Assembly (NCBI GenBank): GCA_018266795.1
Contig: JAFDZV010000037.1
Span: 1 to 59,764 of the forward strand
Direction: 5' to 3'
DNA: 59,764 nucleotides
Origin: Bacteroidota bacterium
Lineage (GTDB): Bacteria; Bacteroidota; Ignavibacteria; OLB7
Positions 45,676 to 56,285 of this stretch are shown piece by piece (within the stretch, counting starts at the first letter, position 1; each line of letters begins with the position of its first letter). The notes under the pieces are model-generated. The model was not told where the DNA came from. It did not search any database and saw only the letters and a list, made by a program, of their open reading frames with translations. The position numbers and the translations under genes were made by a program.

Positions 45676-46353
45676 TTACGGTACTATTACCCACTCCATT
45701 TCGTGCATGTAATACTTGCCGGAGTTGTCAATCAGGCGAATGCCTATTGCGGCCCGCCCGGTTTGGCTTAAAGATATCTGGAGATTGGTAGAGCCCGCGA
45801 ACCCCACACTGGTCCATGATATTGTTGGAACTGTCCCGGAATAGTCGCCGCGAGTTGCTGCATTATCTCTGAAACTGAGTTGAATGTCAGTAAACGTTGT
45901 ACCGCCAAAATTGATGGGGATGCTCATTTGCCATTGCGTGCCGCCACGAAGGAACATGAGCTTTTGAAGAGGAGGCGGAAGAGCCGAGGAAAGATTGACT
46001 GTCTGATGTTGGAAGTTCCACTGATCGGCATCAGCAACCAAAAGCTGATTGTCGGTTCCCAATGCAGAGCAGGTCGCTTGGCCTGTAACAATGAGCGGAC
46101 TATTGTACCATGTTCCGGAAGTCAAATATGACGTACTATTCAAGAACGTGCCTTGTGCGGCACCGATCTTTGCATTGACAATCAGGTCCAGCGGATTGCG
46201 CGGCTTCATGTTGGTGAGATCGAGCCAGCTTTCGATGACATCGGAACCTTCGCATCCGCATGGGCGTTTCGTGAATCGAGAAGAGTACGTCATAGAGGTT
46301 GAGGGTGTTTGTGAAGTGAGATTGTTCAACTCGCGATGAATATAGGATGCCAT
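45676..46353 (-). CDS. Hypothetical strand-rich protein, lower GC
   Basis: 225 residues from ATG 46353; earlier in-frame ATGs at 46386 and 46473 exist, but the added residues look noncoding. The sequence has no recognised family. It is rich in Ser/Thr/Asn and beta-strand patterns (TFTDIQLSFRDNAATRGDYSG, GFAGSTNLQISLSQTG), with a Cys motif near the start (RPCGCEG). No confident signal peptide. It is the first gene of the three-gene low-GC group. Not enough to assign a role. Confidence 0.65.
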   Translation of the reverse strand: MASYIHRELNNLTSQTPSTSMTYSSRFTKRPCGCEGSDVIESWLDLTNMKPRNPLDLIVNAKIGAAQGTFLNSTSYLTSGTWYNSPLIVTGQATCSALGTDNQLLVADADQWNFQHQTVNLSSALPPPLQKLMFLRGGTQWQMSIPINFGGTTFTDIQLSFRDNAATRGDYSGTVPTISWTSVGFAGSTNLQISLSQTGRAAIGIRLIDNSGKYYMHEMEWVIVP

Positions 46354-46525
46354 TATCAACACAGCAAGTGAATTGCCAACTCTCATGGGGGGTGCTGGTA
46401 TTGTACGTCGGCGGCTGGTATCGAACCGGCGCATTCCCACTGTGGGATGTCGCTTTGGAGCAGTGGGTGCCATAGGCTGATCTGCAGCGATCGCGGTTGT
46501 CCAATTTCCCTAGGTAGACCTCGTC

Positions 46526-47797
46526 ATGAAAACTATGACAAATGCCTACGTCCCCTCTCTGTTTGCTCTTGTTGCGACGCTCATTCTCTGGCTCGGAACC
46601 CTGCTGCTCGTCTGGCTGCTGAACCATCAGTGGTGGGAGCTTGTGACGTTGAAGCGCTACCGGATGCTTACTCCGTTGGCAGGCCTGGCCTCGGCAGCGA
46701 TCTGGTCGCTTGGCATTCTGACGGGAGTGCGCTGGATCAGCACTGTTGGTTCCTTTGCCGCTGCGGGAATCCTCGTGTTGCTGGTGGCGCTGCTTGCGGC
46801 ACTTCCGGTTAGTGGGATCATTCTGACTACGGCACGAATTGCCCAGGCATTTCGCCGGCGGAACGAACGCCGTGCGGCTGCGCCTTCACCCACCTACTCA
46901 GGAACGGGTGCTGTGGCGATTCAGCCTGAGCCTGGGACCACTGTCAGCCGGCGCTCCTTCCTGACGAAGGCCAGTGCTGCGATCCCGGCCGCCACGTTAT
47001 CCACAGCCGCATTCGGGTTGATCAGTGCCGAGGGCTCGGTGCGCATGCCTGAGATTCCGCTCTACTTCCCAGGGCTGCATCCCGCTCTCGATGGCTTGCG
47101 CATCCTTCATATCTCCGATATCCACCTTGGCAACTTCACGGGGCTTGGCACTCTGGAATCCCTTCTGCAGGATGCTGCGGGAGGGAGGCCGGATCTCGTG
47201 CTCGTCTCGGGCGATATCGCAGACGATCTGGCGCAGCTCCCGGATGCACTGCGGATGATGGCCGCCCTGCGTCCACGTTACGGCATCTTCGCAACGCTGG
47301 GCAACCATGAGTACTTTCATGATATAAGCCATGTGGTCAGGATAATCGAGGCCGGGCCGATCCCGCTGCTGCGCAACACGGGCGCCATCGTGCCCATTGC
47401 CAATACGCAGCTGTACATCGGTGGTGCCGACGATCCTGTCTCGCTGAGTGCTCGCGAACGCAACCACCAGTTCCTCCAGAAGTCCGTTGCTGCCGCGTTC
47501 AACGGTGCTCCGTCCGATGCATTCCATCTGTTGATGAGCCATCGTCCGGAGGGGTTCGATGTGGCGCGCGAGATGGGGATTGCGATGACGGTATCCGGGC
47601 ACACACATGGTGCGCAGCTTGGCTTCAACGGGCGGAGCATGTTGGAACCGTTCATGCCGGATCGATATCTCTGGGGGCATTACGAGCGCGCGGGTTCTCA
47701 ACTCTATACGTCGGCCGGTGTGGGGCATTGGTTCCCGTTCCGGCTGGGCTGTCCGGCCGAGGCACCGCTCTACGTTCTGCGGCGGGCGCAGGCATAA
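46526..47797 (+). CDS. Membrane-associated metallophosphoesterase with internal Tat-like motif
   Basis: 423 residues. Three hydrophobic helices at the N-terminus (LFALVATLILWLGTLLLVWLL, LTPLAGLASAAIWSLGILTG, AAGILVLLVALLAALPVSGI). About residue 142 there is a twin-arginine-like motif SRRSFLTK followed by an Ala-rich hydrophobic stretch, as in related phosphoesterases. The catalytic domain, about 190-423, has all calcineurin-like motifs: HISDIHLG, SGDIADD, GNHEYF, SHRPEGF and SGHTHGAQ, which bind two metal ions. Substrate unknown; YaeI/YkuE-type relatives act on envelope lipids such as UDP-diacylglucosamine, inferred only. It probably works at the outer face of the inner membrane. Confidence 0.92.
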   Translation: MKTMTNAYVPSLFALVATLILWLGTLLLVWLLNHQWWELVTLKRYRMLTPLAGLASAAIWSLGILTGVRWISTVGSFAAAGILVLLVALLAALPVSGIILTTARIAQAFRRRNERRAAAPSPTYSGTGAVAIQPEPGTTVSRRSFLTKASAAIPAATLSTAAFGLISAEGSVRMPEIPLYFPGLHPALDGLRILHISDIHLGNFTGLGTLESLLQDAAGGRPDLVLVSGDIADDLAQLPDALRMMAALRPRYGIFATLGNHEYFHDISHVVRIIEAGPIPLLRNTGAIVPIANTQLYIGGADDPVSLSARERNHQFLQKSVAAAFNGAPSDAFHLLMSHRPEGFDVAREMGIAMTVSGHTHGAQLGFNGRSMLEPFMPDRYLWGHYERAGSQLYTSAGVGHWFPFRLGCPAEAPLYVLRRAQA

Positions 47798-47879
47798 GGC
47801 GGTGCGGGCAGTCCGTATCGGTCGGCGCCAACTGGGTTGGAGTATATCCGACGAATGTTCGACGATAGTGAAAACGAAT

Positions 47880-47914
47880 GCGGGGCGATCCGAGAGTTGT
47901 TCGGATCGCCCCGC
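47880..47914. terminator. Bidirectional terminator between the phosphoesterase and icd
   Basis: GCGGGGCGATCCGA (47880-47893) pairs exactly with TCGGATCGCCCCGC (47901-47914) around a 7-nt loop. On the minus strand ATTCGTTTT follows, a better T-tract than on the plus strand, so it serves icd at least. Confidence 0.85.
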
Positions 47915-47943
47915 TTCGTATGATTTCGGAGTAAGATCTTCGC

Positions 47944-49266
<1,323 letters not shown>

Positions 49267-49361
49267 AGGTTCTGCCAGGAGTTTGAGAGAGGTTCGAAAG
49301 GATCGCGGCGCAGCGGCGCTCGCAGTTCGAGGTGTGCCAACGCGGTTGCACGGTCAGCGGC

Positions 49362-49369
49362 CGAAAATA
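49362..49369 (-). promoter_or_regulatory. Candidate -7 element for icd (TATTTTCG)
   Basis: TATTTTCG on the minus strand lies 95 bp upstream of the icd ATG and matches TAnnTTTG except one base. No -33 TTG at the usual spacing. Confidence 0.4.
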
Positions 49370-49436
49370 GAAAGCCGGCTCCGAACGCGCACGGAAACTG
49401 TTGTGTACGATGGTGAGCGCACGGCACCGTGCTTCG

Positions 49437-50618
49437 TCAGGTGCCGGGCTGCACCCTGCTTCTGCGTGCGCTCGTGGCCAGCCCAGCGGTTGCGACGAGG
49501 GCAACGCATGCGGTAACCAGCAGCGGCACCATTCCTCCTGCATACGTCCAGACAAAGCCGGTCCAGGTGCTTGCCACGAGTGTGCCAATGCTTGCAAGCG
49601 CTGTCTGAAGACCAATCGCCCGGCCGCGCTGATCGTTGGGTATCATGTCGCTGATCCAGGCCTTCGATACACCATCGGTGAGCGCGGAGAAGAGACCGTA
49701 GAGTGTGAACGCTGCCCATATCATGATGCTGCCGGCGGCGACCGCGAAGAGTACGTAGGCGGCTGCAAAGATCACGAGACCGGTCACCAGAATACGTCGG
49801 CGCCCAAACCTGTCCGAAAGCCGTCCGGCCGGAAGGGCTGCCAATGCAAAGATCAGGTTGTAGATCACATATGCGCCGATCGTTCCGGTGTCGCCGAATC
49901 CCGCGCCGCGGGCGCGCAACAGGAGAAAGGCATCGCTGGAGTTAGCGACGGCAAAGAGAGTAAGCCAGATCACGACAACACGGTAATCGCCGGATGCTTC
50001 GCGCCAGAACCTGAACAGCTCAGCCAGCCCGGTCCGTCTTATGGTAGGTGTGAAGCGCTTCTCCCGAATGCCGAGCGTTGCCAGTGTCGCAAGGATGCCG
50101 GGAATGATTGCGATCAGATAGATCGTCACGTAGTCGCCTGGGTGCCACGCCAGATACATCAATGCGATACATGGGCCGATGGCGGCTCCGATGGTATCCA
50201 TTGCACGATGAAAGCCGAAGACCGCGCCACGGGTTTCGGGTGTGGAGTGGCCGGCGAGGAGGGCATCACGCGGTGCGGTCCGAATTCCCTTGCCGACGCG
50301 ATCCACCACGCGCGAAGTAAGCACGCTTGCAACGGATCCGAAAATGCCGGGGAGCGGCTTGCTCAGCGCCGACAATCCGTATCCCAGCGTGACAAACGGC
50401 CGCCGTCTTCCGCTGGCATCGGAGAGCGCTCCGAAGTATCCTTTCGACAACCCCGAGATCGCCTCGGCAATGCCTTCGATGATCCCCAGCCATGCCATCG
50501 AAGCGCCCAATACTACCGTGAGATAGATCGGGCCCACGGGATAGAGCATCTCGCTCGCAACGTCCATGAACAGCGATACGATGCCGAGGAGAATAACTGC
50601 GCGTGAGAATCTTGCCAT
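49437..50618 (-). CDS. MFS transporter
   Basis: 393 residues from ATG 50618; an in-frame start ten codons upstream is less likely. About 12 hydrophobic helices. The MFS loop motif between helices 2 and 3 reads GALSDASGRRRPFV and recurs between helices 8 and 9 as GRLSDRFGRRRIL, showing the two-fold repeat. The RTAPRDALLAGHST stretch after helix 4 is typical of the family that includes putative drug and metabolite exporters. Substrate unknown. It stands alone between icd and the subtilase, all on the same strand. Confidence 0.92.
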   Translation of the reverse strand: MARFSRAVILLGIVSLFMDVASEMLYPVGPIYLTVVLGASMAWLGIIEGIAEAISGLSKGYFGALSDASGRRRPFVTLGYGLSALSKPLPGIFGSVASVLTSRVVDRVGKGIRTAPRDALLAGHSTPETRGAVFGFHRAMDTIGAAIGPCIALMYLAWHPGDYVTIYLIAIIPGILATLATLGIREKRFTPTIRRTGLAELFRFWREASGDYRVVVIWLTLFAVANSSDAFLLLRARGAGFGDTGTIGAYVIYNLIFALAALPAGRLSDRFGRRRILVTGLVIFAAAYVLFAVAAGSIMIWAAFTLYGLFSALTDGVSKAWISDMIPNDQRGRAIGLQTALASIGTLVASTWTGFVWTYAGGMVPLLVTACVALVATAGLATSARRSRVQPGT

Positions 50619-50711
50619 GGCCGGGAATGTATGGTACGGGCGCAGCACACAGATGCGCTGCGCCCGAAAGGATGGTTGCCGGGTGCCGTGAATCAGCGGA
50701 CCGTGCCGGGC

Positions 50712-53700
50712 TCAGCGCACAATGAGCATGCGTCGGGCAAGTGTCTGGCCATCAGTCTCCAGAGAGTAATAGTATGCTCCCGGTGCCAGATGGTCCACGG
50801 CTGCATCGATTTGATGCTCTCCACGCTCCATCATGCCGTCGAACAGGCTCATGACCTGCATGCCGAGTGCATCGTACATCACGATGCGGACATGGCCGGC
50901 CGTGCGCAACTCGAGCGGAATGGTGGTGCTGCGGCTGCACGGATTCGGGACGTTCTGGCCGAGCATGGCAAGAGAGTTCACTGCTGTGAGGTTGCGCGCG
51001 TCAGGCACGGCAAGTGGCGTGGTTGCAACGGAATCACGGTAGAATTCCAGCTGCGTATAGGCATTGGTACTGAAGGATGTCACCTGTCCGTTTGCATCCG
51101 CTGCAGTTGAGAAGTAGGTGCCGGCGAAAAGAATTGGTGGCACTGCCATCTGCTTCCACGAGGCACCGAAGTCGCCTGTCTCGTAGACGCCGTTCTGGGT
51201 GCCGACAAATGCGCGCGTCGTGCCCGGTTCAAACGTTACGCCTGAGACCTGGGCACCGGAGAACGGGAGTTGTGCGGCGCGCCAGGTTTTGCCTCCGTCG
51301 TGTGAGGTGGCAACCATGTAACTGCCGCTGCCGGTGGAGAGCGGGGCAAACGTTGCCATCCCGTCGTTGCCGGTGCAGAATGCAATACCGAACGAGTTGG
51401 TGCTGGGTGTTGTGCCGAACGTCCAGGTGCGACCGCGATCCACCGAACGATAGATCCTGCTGTTGTTGGTGCCGAACCAAAGCGTATCGCCGACTGCCAT
51501 GAACGAATTGTTCCAGCCGGCTTCCGTAGATGTTCCTGTAATCAGCGGAGACGCGAGTGGTGCCCACGATGCTCCCGCGTTGGCGGTAAGGCCGATCCCC
51601 CACTTTCCGTTCAGCGGGTCACCAATAAAGATGCCGTTCTGGTCATCGAAGAAATAGATGGCATCGACGAACGGAGTGATTGTTGATACGCTGGTTCGCT
51701 GCCAAGACGACGGACCGGTTGTTGTACGGAAGACGGCGGCCTGGCCGGACGTGGGGCCGCTGCCTGCCCAAGCGCGCTTGTCATCGAGAGCGGTGATGCA
51801 GTAGAGCCCATCACCGTTGGTTGCCACCTGTTGGAATGCTGACCATGTCAGGCCGTTCAGTGAGCGCGCGACGATCGGCGTCTCCGTGGTCTGGGAGGTG
51901 GAGACGTTGGATACGGTCCAAGCAAGGGTAGGCTTCACGGCGCAAAGGCCCGAACCGACTATCTGTTGAAGGGAACCGGCCGCCAGCGCATCGTATTGGA
52001 GATGCCAGCCGGGCAGTCGAACGGGAATGCGGACAACGACGTAATCCTCATAGTTCGATGCGCTCAGTTTCAACACCAGTTGCAGGTCACCCTCGGAGTA
52101 GAGCACGCCGCTGTTCGGAACCATCGTAACCTGCAGATCCTGTACAGTTGTCTGCAATGTTCCGATGGAGGCGATGCTGACCGGTGCTGCGAGCGAGAGC
52201 GTCTGGCCTGCAACGGCCTCGATCGTGAGATTCGAAACCGGCGAGAGCAGATTCTTCAAGGTGAGCCGAACGGTCACATTCTGATTGACGTCGCGAATGG
52301 TGTCGCTCGACTTGCCGTTGATGCTGTAACTGTCAATCGCCACACCAGGGATGCCCGTTGGATCGCCGGGTGCCAGCGTTGTGTTGAGTGCAACTGCGCG
52401 GTAGGCATTGGCGCGGCGATAGAAGTAGGGCGCGAGCGATGGTGTCCGCACTCTGACGCGATCGCCAGTGACACGGATCTGCATGGCGACCTGATCGGGT
52501 GTCCAGTCCTTGTGGCGTGCGGTAACCAGGCCGGCAATGCCCGAGACGATCGGCGATGCGAACGACGTGCCACTGATCGATCCGCCGTTGATCGAGGAAC
52601 CATAGCCGTTTCCGGGTGTGGTGGTGTAGATATCCGTGCCCGGTGCCCAGACACCAACGGAGACACCATACTCCGAGAAATTGGCCGCCGAATCCTGAGG
52701 AGTCGTTGCGCCAACCGAAAGCACGTGCCGCAGGTTGGCAGGGAAGCTGGGAGCCAGATCATTGTTCGTGCCGGCATTCCCGCTTGCCGCCACAACGAGA
52801 GCTCCCTTTGTGTATGCATAGTCCACAACGGCCTGCATGGCCGCCACCTGCGATGGGTCCGACGGGCCGCCCCAACTGCAGTTGATGACGCGTGCGCCCA
52901 TGTCCGCGGCGAAGCGGATACCATCGTACCCGGCAACCACGCTGTTCGTTCCGATGGAGTCGGCTGCACATTTCACCCCGATGAGCCTTGTCAAGAATCC
53001 GATGCCTGAGACTCCCTTGCCGTTGTCGCCCCGCGCGGAGGCGCAACCGGCCACGGTGGTGCCATGATATCCTTCATAGCCTGCAACGTTGTTCGGTCTT
53101 GGCGACGGATCGTTGTCGGGGTGAAATGCACCGCTCTGCAGCTCATTCAGCGTGGGGTTGCCCACGAAATCCCAGCCATGATAGTCATCGACGAAGCCAT
53201 CGTTATCGTCGTCGATGCCGTTGGTTCGCTTGTCCTTTCCCTGGGCATCCAGACCGGTCTCGCCTGGATTTATCCAGATATTCGGCCCAAGGTCTTCGTG
53301 CGGCCAGTCGACACCCGTATCAACAATGCCAATGGATACCGTGCTGTCTCCCTTGGTGATATCCCATGCTTCCTGCGCATGAATAATTGTGAGCCAGCTC
53401 TGCTGTCCGAGAAGCGGATCGTTGGGCGTGTACGCAAGTTGGAAGGTGTAATATGGCTCCGCGAATTCAACCAGACCTGTTGCCCGAATTTCAGTGCCCA
53501 GGGCGATTGGATCGTATGGTCCGGAGTATGTGACCACATAGATGCGATCGAATCCGGTGGTAATGTGCTCCTGTGGGCTGTTCTGCTGTTCAACTTCCGG
53601 GTACTGTGCCATCGGCAGGAGTGCACGGCGCGAGGTAATGCCCGATCGATCGAGAATTGCATCCAGTGCCGGAAGTTCAAAACGAACATTCCGACGGAGG

Positions 53701-53873
53701 TTCGGAACGCCTGGTGCCAGTTTCACGATGATTGTGCCTGCGAGGTACTGCGGCGAGGCAGCGGCTCGGGCGGCAACCAAGCCGCGTGCCTGCGCACCAT
53801 CGCCGGCAAGCATGACGGGAGATGCCAGAAGAACGAGCAGGAGTGGGATGAGGGGACGAAGTGAAAACGTCAT
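50712..53873 (-). CDS. Secreted S8 subtilase with Ca-binding insert and T9SS-type C-terminal domain
   Basis: 1,053 residues from ATG 53873. The signal peptide ends at about residue 30. An N-terminal inhibitor-like region precedes the catalytic domain: Asp185 (IVDTGVDWPHED), His270 (GYHGTTVAG), oxyanion Asn366 (ASGNAGT) and Ser437 (SGTSFASPIVSG). DDDNDGFVDD at 221-230 looks like a Ca site. After the protease come an Ig-like domain and a beta-propeller-like module with photosystem/BNR-type motifs (RSVDRGRTWTFG, SHDGGKTWRAAQ, TGDFGASWKQM). The last 85 residues (GQNVPNPCSRS ... ARRMLIVR) form a type A T9SS tail. It is probably surface-attached or released and digests proteins outside the cell. 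Confidence 0.95.
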   Translation of the reverse strand: MTFSLRPLIPLLLVLLASPVMLAGDGAQARGLVAARAAASPQYLAGTIIVKLAPGVPNLRRNVRFELPALDAILDRSGITSRRALLPMAQYPEVEQQNSPQEHITTGFDRIYVVTYSGPYDPIALGTEIRATGLVEFAEPYYTFQLAYTPNDPLLGQQSWLTIIHAQEAWDITKGDSTVSIGIVDTGVDWPHEDLGPNIWINPGETGLDAQGKDKRTNGIDDDNDGFVDDYHGWDFVGNPTLNELQSGAFHPDNDPSPRPNNVAGYEGYHGTTVAGCASARGDNGKGVSGIGFLTRLIGVKCAADSIGTNSVVAGYDGIRFAADMGARVINCSWGGPSDPSQVAAMQAVVDYAYTKGALVVAASGNAGTNNDLAPSFPANLRHVLSVGATTPQDSAANFSEYGVSVGVWAPGTDIYTTTPGNGYGSSINGGSISGTSFASPIVSGIAGLVTARHKDWTPDQVAMQIRVTGDRVRVRTPSLAPYFYRRANAYRAVALNTTLAPGDPTGIPGVAIDSYSINGKSSDTIRDVNQNVTVRLTLKNLLSPVSNLTIEAVAGQTLSLAAPVSIASIGTLQTTVQDLQVTMVPNSGVLYSEGDLQLVLKLSASNYEDYVVVRIPVRLPGWHLQYDALAAGSLQQIVGSGLCAVKPTLAWTVSNVSTSQTTETPIVARSLNGLTWSAFQQVATNGDGLYCITALDDKRAWAGSGPTSGQAAVFRTTTGPSSWQRTSVSTITPFVDAIYFFDDQNGIFIGDPLNGKWGIGLTANAGASWAPLASPLITGTSTEAGWNNSFMAVGDTLWFGTNNSRIYRSVDRGRTWTFGTTPSTNSFGIAFCTGNDGMATFAPLSTGSGSYMVATSHDGGKTWRAAQLPFSGAQVSGVTFEPGTTRAFVGTQNGVYETGDFGASWKQMAVPPILFAGTYFSTAADANGQVTSFSTNAYTQLEFYRDSVATTPLAVPDARNLTAVNSLAMLGQNVPNPCSRSTTIPLELRTAGHVRIVMYDALGMQVMSLFDGMMERGEHQIDAAVDHLAPGAYYYSLETDGQTLARRMLIVR

Positions 53874-53950
53874 CGCGGTGCCAGATAATTGATCGGAGCG
53901 TGCCGCTGCAAGGCGCCGCGCACCGGTTGATGATGTGGGTAACAAGAGGG

Positions 53951-53958
53951 CGAAGATA
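53951..53958 (-). promoter_or_regulatory. Candidate -7 element for the subtilase (TATCTTCG)
   Basis: TATCTTCG on the minus strand lies 77 bp upstream of the ATG at 53873. It matches TAnnTTTG except one base. Confidence 0.4.
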
Positions 53959-54014
53959 GGGAGTGGTGGGGCGCGATAAAAGGGGAGAGCAATGTGGTGA
54001 TTTCCTCGCCGGAA

Positions 54015-54452
54015 CTATCCATCTTCCCGCCACTTACGTTCAGCCTTACGCTCGGACTGCCGCTTCTTCACATGCAGTCTGCGTTGTTTGGAAGCCGTTG
54101 TCGGTTTGGTGGGAACGCGTGGTTTTTCATATGCCAGAGCGTTGTTGAGAATACGCTCCAGGCGTTCCAATGCAGCAATCTTGTTCGCCCGCTGCGAACG
54201 TTCAACGCTGCTCGAGACGCGAATGGCTCCATTTGAGTCGACTCGAGCGGCAAGCTTCTCGAGCAATCGTCCCTGCGTTGCCTCCCTGAGCCATGGCGAT
54301 CCTGCGATCACGAGACGAAGGCTAACTTTCGTCTCCACCTTGTTCACATTCTGTCCGCCGGGACCACCGCTTCTGCTGGTGGTAACGTCGAGCTCGGAGA
54401 ACGGGATCGTCTCCCCGGTGATCAGAAGAATCGTATCGTCGCCTGCAGGCAT
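54015..54452 (-). CDS. arfB: ArfB-type peptidyl-tRNA hydrolase (ribosome rescue)
   Basis: 145 residues from ATG 54452, close to the usual length; a longer start at 54527 adds 25 atypical residues. The catalytic GGQ motif lies at 32-34 in TSRSGGPGGQNVNKVETKV. The C-terminal tail KRQRSERKAERK-like (RRLHVKKRQSERKAERKW) is basic and would enter the mRNA channel of stalled ribosomes, as in ArfB/YaeJ. It hydrolyses peptidyl-tRNA on ribosomes lacking a stop codon. No tmRNA gene is seen nearby. Confidence 0.94.
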   Translation of the reverse strand: MPAGDDTILLITGETIPFSELDVTTSRSGGPGGQNVNKVETKVSLRLVIAGSPWLREATQGRLLEKLAARVDSNGAIRVSSSVERSQRANKIAALERLERILNNALAYEKPRVPTKPTTASKQRRLHVKKRQSERKAERKWREDG

Positions 54453-54578
54453 AATCCGGAGGTTCCGACTGTTGTTCGTGAATGATTCGGTACACTTCAA
54501 AAGTACGTCGCCTTCATCATTCGGCATCTGCCCGGCTGGATGGGCCCGCGGCTCAACTCATGACTTTGGAGACTCGGT

Positions 54579-54863
54579 ATGAAGAACGTTCTCGGCATCA
54601 TCGCCATCGTGGCTGCGGTTGCGGTGCTTGGCTACTGGTATTTTGACGGCGCACACGTCTACAATGTCGATACTGTGAAGGTGGAGAAGGTGGACCCGCT
54701 GTTCGGCACGAAGTACACGGAGTGGGTGGCCGATCCCCACGTCGGACTGTTGCCGGCAATCGGGCCGATTGTAGGCGGATTGTTCGTAGTGGGATGCGTT
54801 CTGCTCATTATGGGCGCGCGCGACCGCGCAAGGACACGAACTACTCCAGTTGGAAGTGTGTAG
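54579..54863 (+). CDS. Small two-TM membrane protein, function unknown
   Basis: 94 residues; GGAG lies 9 nt before ATG 54579. Helix 1 is at the extreme N-terminus (VLGIIAIVAAVAVLGYWYF) and helix 2 near 58-79 (LPAIGPIVGGLFVVGCVLLIM), with a loop of about 35 residues between them. A short basic tail follows (GARDRARTR). No family recognised. It is divergent from arfB and followed by a strong terminator, so it is a stand-alone gene. Confidence 0.75.
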   Translation: MKNVLGIIAIVAAVAVLGYWYFDGAHVYNVDTVKVEKVDPLFGTKYTEWVADPHVGLLPAIGPIVGGLFVVGCVLLIMGARDRARTRTTPVGSV

Positions 54864-54878
54864 GAGCATTGAGAATGC

Positions 54879-54914
54879 ACGTGGCCAGGCGTCGTACCAC
54901 GCCTGGCCACGTGT
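54879..54914. terminator. Strong terminator hairpin after the small membrane protein
   Basis: CACGTGGCCAGGCGT (54879-54893) pairs exactly with ACGCCTGGCCACGTG (54900-54914) around a 6-nt loop. No clear T-tract, but the stem is 15 bp and very GC-rich. It can also stop the convergent anti-sigma transcript. Confidence 0.75.
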
Positions 54915-55005
54915 GGTCCAGGAAGCCCTCATCCTACCAGATGAGACGCATCACTAATAATTGCAGAAGCAGACTCCGACGACGCATTGCCGACCGCGGC
55001 CTATA

Positions 55006-55665
55006 TCAGCGTGAATGGCGCCGGCGTGCGACAAGCAGTTTGGCTGCCTTGCTGCCGGTAGGATCATCGGGCACCCGCGCGATATGCCGACGCGTTCCGC
55101 TCCGGTGCGAAACCAATGCGTTCGCGCGCTGAACCGAATCGCGCACAGCCGCAATCGATGCCATCGCGATCGAATCGCAGTTACATGGTGCTGTAGCAAT
55201 CGAAGCCGGGAGAGGCGCTGGTGATGTAGAGTGAATCGACATAACCTGTTGTGGTACCGAAGGCGGAGCTACGGCACCATGCCCTACATAGCCGGCCGTT
55301 CCACCCACCATAAGAGCTCCGACGATCAATCCCCACGCAGCCGGACCAAGTCGTTTGCCCGTTGCCTGGCTCGGAGCCGAGGCATTGGAGGAACCAGGAT
55401 GCTCGCCAGCACCCTCCTGTGCAGAAGGACTGCTCGAAGCAACCCCGCCGAGGCCAATTGCTGCGTTGAGACGGACAAGCATATCCAGTTCCTCTTGTGA
55501 TGACATTGTGTCATGCACTTCGTTGCGGGAGAGCGCTCCATGGAGCTTCAATTGCTGCATGAAGGCGGCACGTTCTTCGCTGTTGACTATGAGGGACTGA
55601 AACATGTCAACGGCATCACTGTCCGAGAGATCGCCGTCGAGCAGATGGTACACCTTTTCGTTCAT
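55006..55665 (-). CDS. Membrane anti-sigma-like protein
   Basis: 219 residues; ATG 55665 overlaps the sigma stop (ATGA). The N-terminal domain (VYHLLDGDLSDSDAVDMFQ, KLHGALSRNEVHD) is helical and looks like the module A/B anti-sigma-like proteins, again without the zinc motif. The membrane helix is near residues 110-130 (GPAAWGLIVGALMVGGTAGYVG). The periplasmic part has CNCD and ends in a basic stretch (ARRRHSR). Translational coupling makes it the likely partner of the sigma at 55662. The function is inferred from context. Confidence 0.8.
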   Translation of the reverse strand: MNEKVYHLLDGDLSDSDAVDMFQSLIVNSEERAAFMQQLKLHGALSRNEVHDTMSSQEELDMLVRLNAAIGLGGVASSSPSAQEGAGEHPGSSNASAPSQATGKRLGPAAWGLIVGALMVGGTAGYVGHGAVAPPSVPQQVMSIHSTSPAPLPASIATAPCNCDSIAMASIAAVRDSVQRANALVSHRSGTRRHIARVPDDPTGSKAAKLLVARRRHSR

Positions 55666-56285
55666 TGGTCCTGAAGATAGAGGGCAAGGCGCTGGCGCAG
55701 GGTGTCGCGCGCCTTGAATATCCGGAACTTGACCGTTGAAATTGCCGTTCCTGTGATCTTAGCGATTTCGTCATACGAATGTCCTTGCACATCTCGTAGG
55801 ATCACAGCTTCACGGTAGATAGCTGGCAGCCGTTCAATCTCGCCGGTCAAGGCATCCTGCAACATGACATCCGGTGTATATTCAGGTACCGGAAGCTGCA
55901 GGTCATCGATTGTATCGTGCTCCTTTCGTGCTCTGATCATATCGATACAGACGTTGCGGGTCAGACGAAATAACCACGCCGCAACGTTTGTACCATCCTG
56001 GTACATTCCTGCGTTCTGATACGCCTTCAACAACGATTCCTGCATTGCGTCTTTGGCTCGCTCGCGATCGCCAATCATGCGGCAGCAATACGTAAAAAGC
56101 CGCTCACGATATCGATCGTAAAGGCCAAGGAACGACTGCTTATCACCACTTGCGATACGACGAAGCAGTTCATCGTCGGAGGTCAGCGTTTGCCGATTCG
56201 TGCGTGCAGACAAAACGAACCCGTTCAGCTTGTGATTCTGACTGGAAGATGTAGAAGGTATGAACCTCAACAGCTTCCGTGCCAT
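55662..56285 (-). CDS. ECF sigma factor
   Basis: 207 residues from ATG 56285. Region 2 (FLGLYDRYRERLFTYCCRMIGD, AKDAMQESLLKAYQNAG, AAWLFRLTRNVCIDMIRARK) and region 4 (LPAIYREAVILRDVQGHSYDEIAKITGTAISTVKFRIFKARDTL) are complete. An N-terminal extension of about 35 residues is unusual for an ECF factor, and the start may be further downstream. It differs more from the module A and B sigmas than these differ from each other. Coupled to the anti-sigma gene. Confidence 0.92.
   Translation of the reverse strand: MARKLLRFIPSTSSSQNHKLNGFVLSARTNRQTLTSDDELLRRIASGDKQSFLGLYDRYRERLFTYCCRMIGDRERAKDAMQESLLKAYQNAGMYQDGTNVAAWLFRLTRNVCIDMIRARKEHDTIDDLQLPVPEYTPDVMLQDALTGEIERLPAIYREAVILRDVQGHSYDEIAKITGTAISTVKFRIFKARDTLRQRLALYLQDQ

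Noticed and set aside
43638-46473. Mobile element or prophage carrying the low-GC genes
   Set aside because: No transposase, integrase, terminal repeats or attachment-site duplication was found around it, so only possible transfer is claimed.
49401-50606. Plus-strand frame of 401 codons opposite the MFS transporter
   Set aside because: Cys/Arg/Gly-rich translation without motifs. The minus strand encodes a complete 12-helix transporter.
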